A program made the position numbers and the translations under genes. The notes under the pieces are model-generated. The model saw only the letters and a list, made by a program, of their open reading frames with translations, was not told the origin of the DNA and did no database searches. 5,843 nt of DNA. It comes from Gemmatimonadota bacterium (GTDB taxonomy: Bacteria > Gemmatimonadota > Gemmatimonadetes > Longimicrobiales > Gaopeijiaceae). Shown piece by piece: positions 5,127 through 5,843 of this stretch; the first letter of the stretch is position 1; each line of letters opens with the position of its first letter. The DNA lies in the NCBI GenBank assembly GCA_007129525.1, contig SKVI01000380.1, forward strand, positions 1 through 5,843. Reading direction: 5' to 3'.

Positions 5127-5843
5127 GTGTCCATCCGGGCCGCGGCCGGTCCGCTGGCCGTCGTCGGTCTGCTTGCCCTGCCGGTCGTCGGATGCGCAGC
5201 GTCACCGTCGGAGGTTCAAGTGCCCGGGTCCGGGGCGGTTGCGGTGTGCGACACCGAGGTGCCGGAGACGGTACGTCGAGCCGTGGCCGCCGCCGAGGCC
5301 GGGGAGCTGGACCGGGCCGACGAGCTTCTCACCGAGACCCTTCGCCGGTGTCCCCGCCACCCGGCGCTGCTGGCCGAGTTGGCGGGGCTCCGGTTTCGGC
5401 AGGGCCGCATGGACGAGGCCGAGACGCTGGTGCGCCGCTTGGTGAATGTGGACCCGGAGTCCTGGTACGGCTGGCAGCTCCTGGGCACCCTGCGGTACCT
5501 GGCCGACGACCGGATGGGGGCGCTTCGGGCGTGGAGTCGAAGTAGCTCGCCGGTGGTTCGCTCGGTGGACGTGCCGGTGCGCGGACCCGACGGGCCGCGG
5601 GAGGAGGAGCAGGCGATGCGGGCCGTTCGTGCGGTCGGGATCGAGCCCGGCGACTCGTTGGACCCGGAGGAGCTGGTGCGCGGCACCCGCCGGCTGGCAT
5701 CGCTCCCCGCGGCGTCCCGGGCTCGCCTCGGGTACACCATGCTCCCCGAGGGCGAGGCCAGCGTGGAGGGGGCCCTGGTCCTCATTTCCCGCCTGCCCGT
5801 CTCCCGGCTGGAGCTGGCGGAGCACGCCGTGCGGGCCGCCACC
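5127..5843 (+). CDS. TPR-repeat lipoprotein with POTRA-like segment (3' truncated)
   Basis: The frame is open from GTG 5127 to the window end, giving 239 residues without a stop. A lipoprotein signal ends in LPVVGC with Cys23 as the predicted lipidated residue. About three TPR-like helical hairpins follow at 52-79 (AEAGELDRADELL), 80-111 (LRFRQGRMDEAETLVRRLVNVDPE) and 112-140 (WYGWQLLGTLRYLADDRMGALRAW). After a variable linker, residues 178-222 read as a helix then two strands (LDPEELVRGTRRLASLP, then ARLGYTMLPEGEASVEGALV), which resembles a POTRA module as found before outer-membrane barrels; this is inference. Cys41 and Cys75 could pair in the periplasm. The gene follows the PA2779-like gene by 29 bases. 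In PA2778-PA2779 pairs the partner is a C39-type peptidase with TPRs; no peptidase motif is visible here. The C-terminal domain and length are unknown. Confidence 0.85.
   Translation, partial: MSIRAAAGPLAVVGLLALPVVGCAASPSEVQVPGSGAVAVCDTEVPETVRRAVAAAEAGELDRADELLTETLRRCPRHPALLAELAGLRFRQGRMDEAETLVRRLVNVDPESWYGWQLLGTLRYLADDRMGALRAWSRSSSPVVRSVDVPVRGPDGPREEEQAMRAVRAVGIEPGDSLDPEELVRGTRRLASLPAASRARLGYTMLPEGEASVEGALVLISRLPVSRLELAEHAVRAAT

Noticed and set aside
5111..5545. Plus-strand frames 5111-5545 and 5173-5445
   Set aside because: They are in the other two frames of the lipoprotein gene; only the frame from GTG 5127 shows a lipobox, TPR pattern and no stop to the window end.
5127..5843. C39 cysteine peptidase of the PA2778 type
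   Set aside because: No Cys-His peptidase motif is visible; the cysteines are the lipobox Cys23, Cys41 and Cys75, and the N-terminal region goes straight into TPR repeats.
1..5843. CRISPR array, tRNA, insertion sequence, phage attachment site
   Set aside because: No regularly spaced repeats, no tRNA-like cloverleaf or CCA end, no transposase motif and no terminal inverted repeats were found.

Overview
The window is very GC-rich and every gene lies on the + strand. It holds one 5'-truncated gene, four complete genes and one 3'-truncated gene. The organism looks like a Gram-negative (diderm) bacterium: there is a TonB-dependent outer-membrane receptor with a carboxypeptidase-regulatory-like N-terminal domain, a lipoprotein signal with TPR repeats, and strong Shine-Dalgarno sites. 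The style of the receptor and the small sensory-type protein recalls Gemmatimonadota or a related high-GC diderm phylum. That taxonomic guess is inference, and no marker gene is present.

Layout. (1) 1-264: C-terminal part of a MaoC/PhaJ-type (R)-specific enoyl-CoA hydratase. (2) 265-442: non-coding spacer with a possible 15-codon ORF and a candidate -10 box. (3) 443-4519: a tightly packed three-gene operon. It contains a TonB-dependent receptor (443-2941), an alpha/beta-hydrolase of the PHB-depolymerase/LpqC esterase type (2943-3938, one base after the receptor stop), and a small soluble protein with a V4R/DUF2378-like ligand-binding fold (3935-4519, ATGA overlap). (4) 4520-4665: a structured non-coding region with a 10-bp stem, a nested stem and two palindromes. 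(5) 4666-5097: a small exported protein with a C-terminal membrane anchor, tentatively PA2779-like. (6) 5127-5843: the start of a TPR lipoprotein whose last visible part looks POTRA-like; it runs off the window.

How the genes may work together (inference): the receptor would import a ligand across the outer membrane, the esterase would cut an ester in it or in a polymer that releases it, and the V4R-like protein could sense the product. The preceding gene makes or uses (R)-3-hydroxyacyl-CoA, so a hydroxyalkanoate ester is one candidate substrate; a siderophore lactone or a plant-type ester is an alternative. The last two genes look like a separate envelope unit.

The most unusual sequence features are a 12-bp, almost perfect hairpin directly behind the first annotated start codon of the esterase, which makes that start doubtful, and the set of competing inverted repeats at 4532-4623. 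No tRNA, rRNA, CRISPR array, insertion sequence or attachment site was seen.
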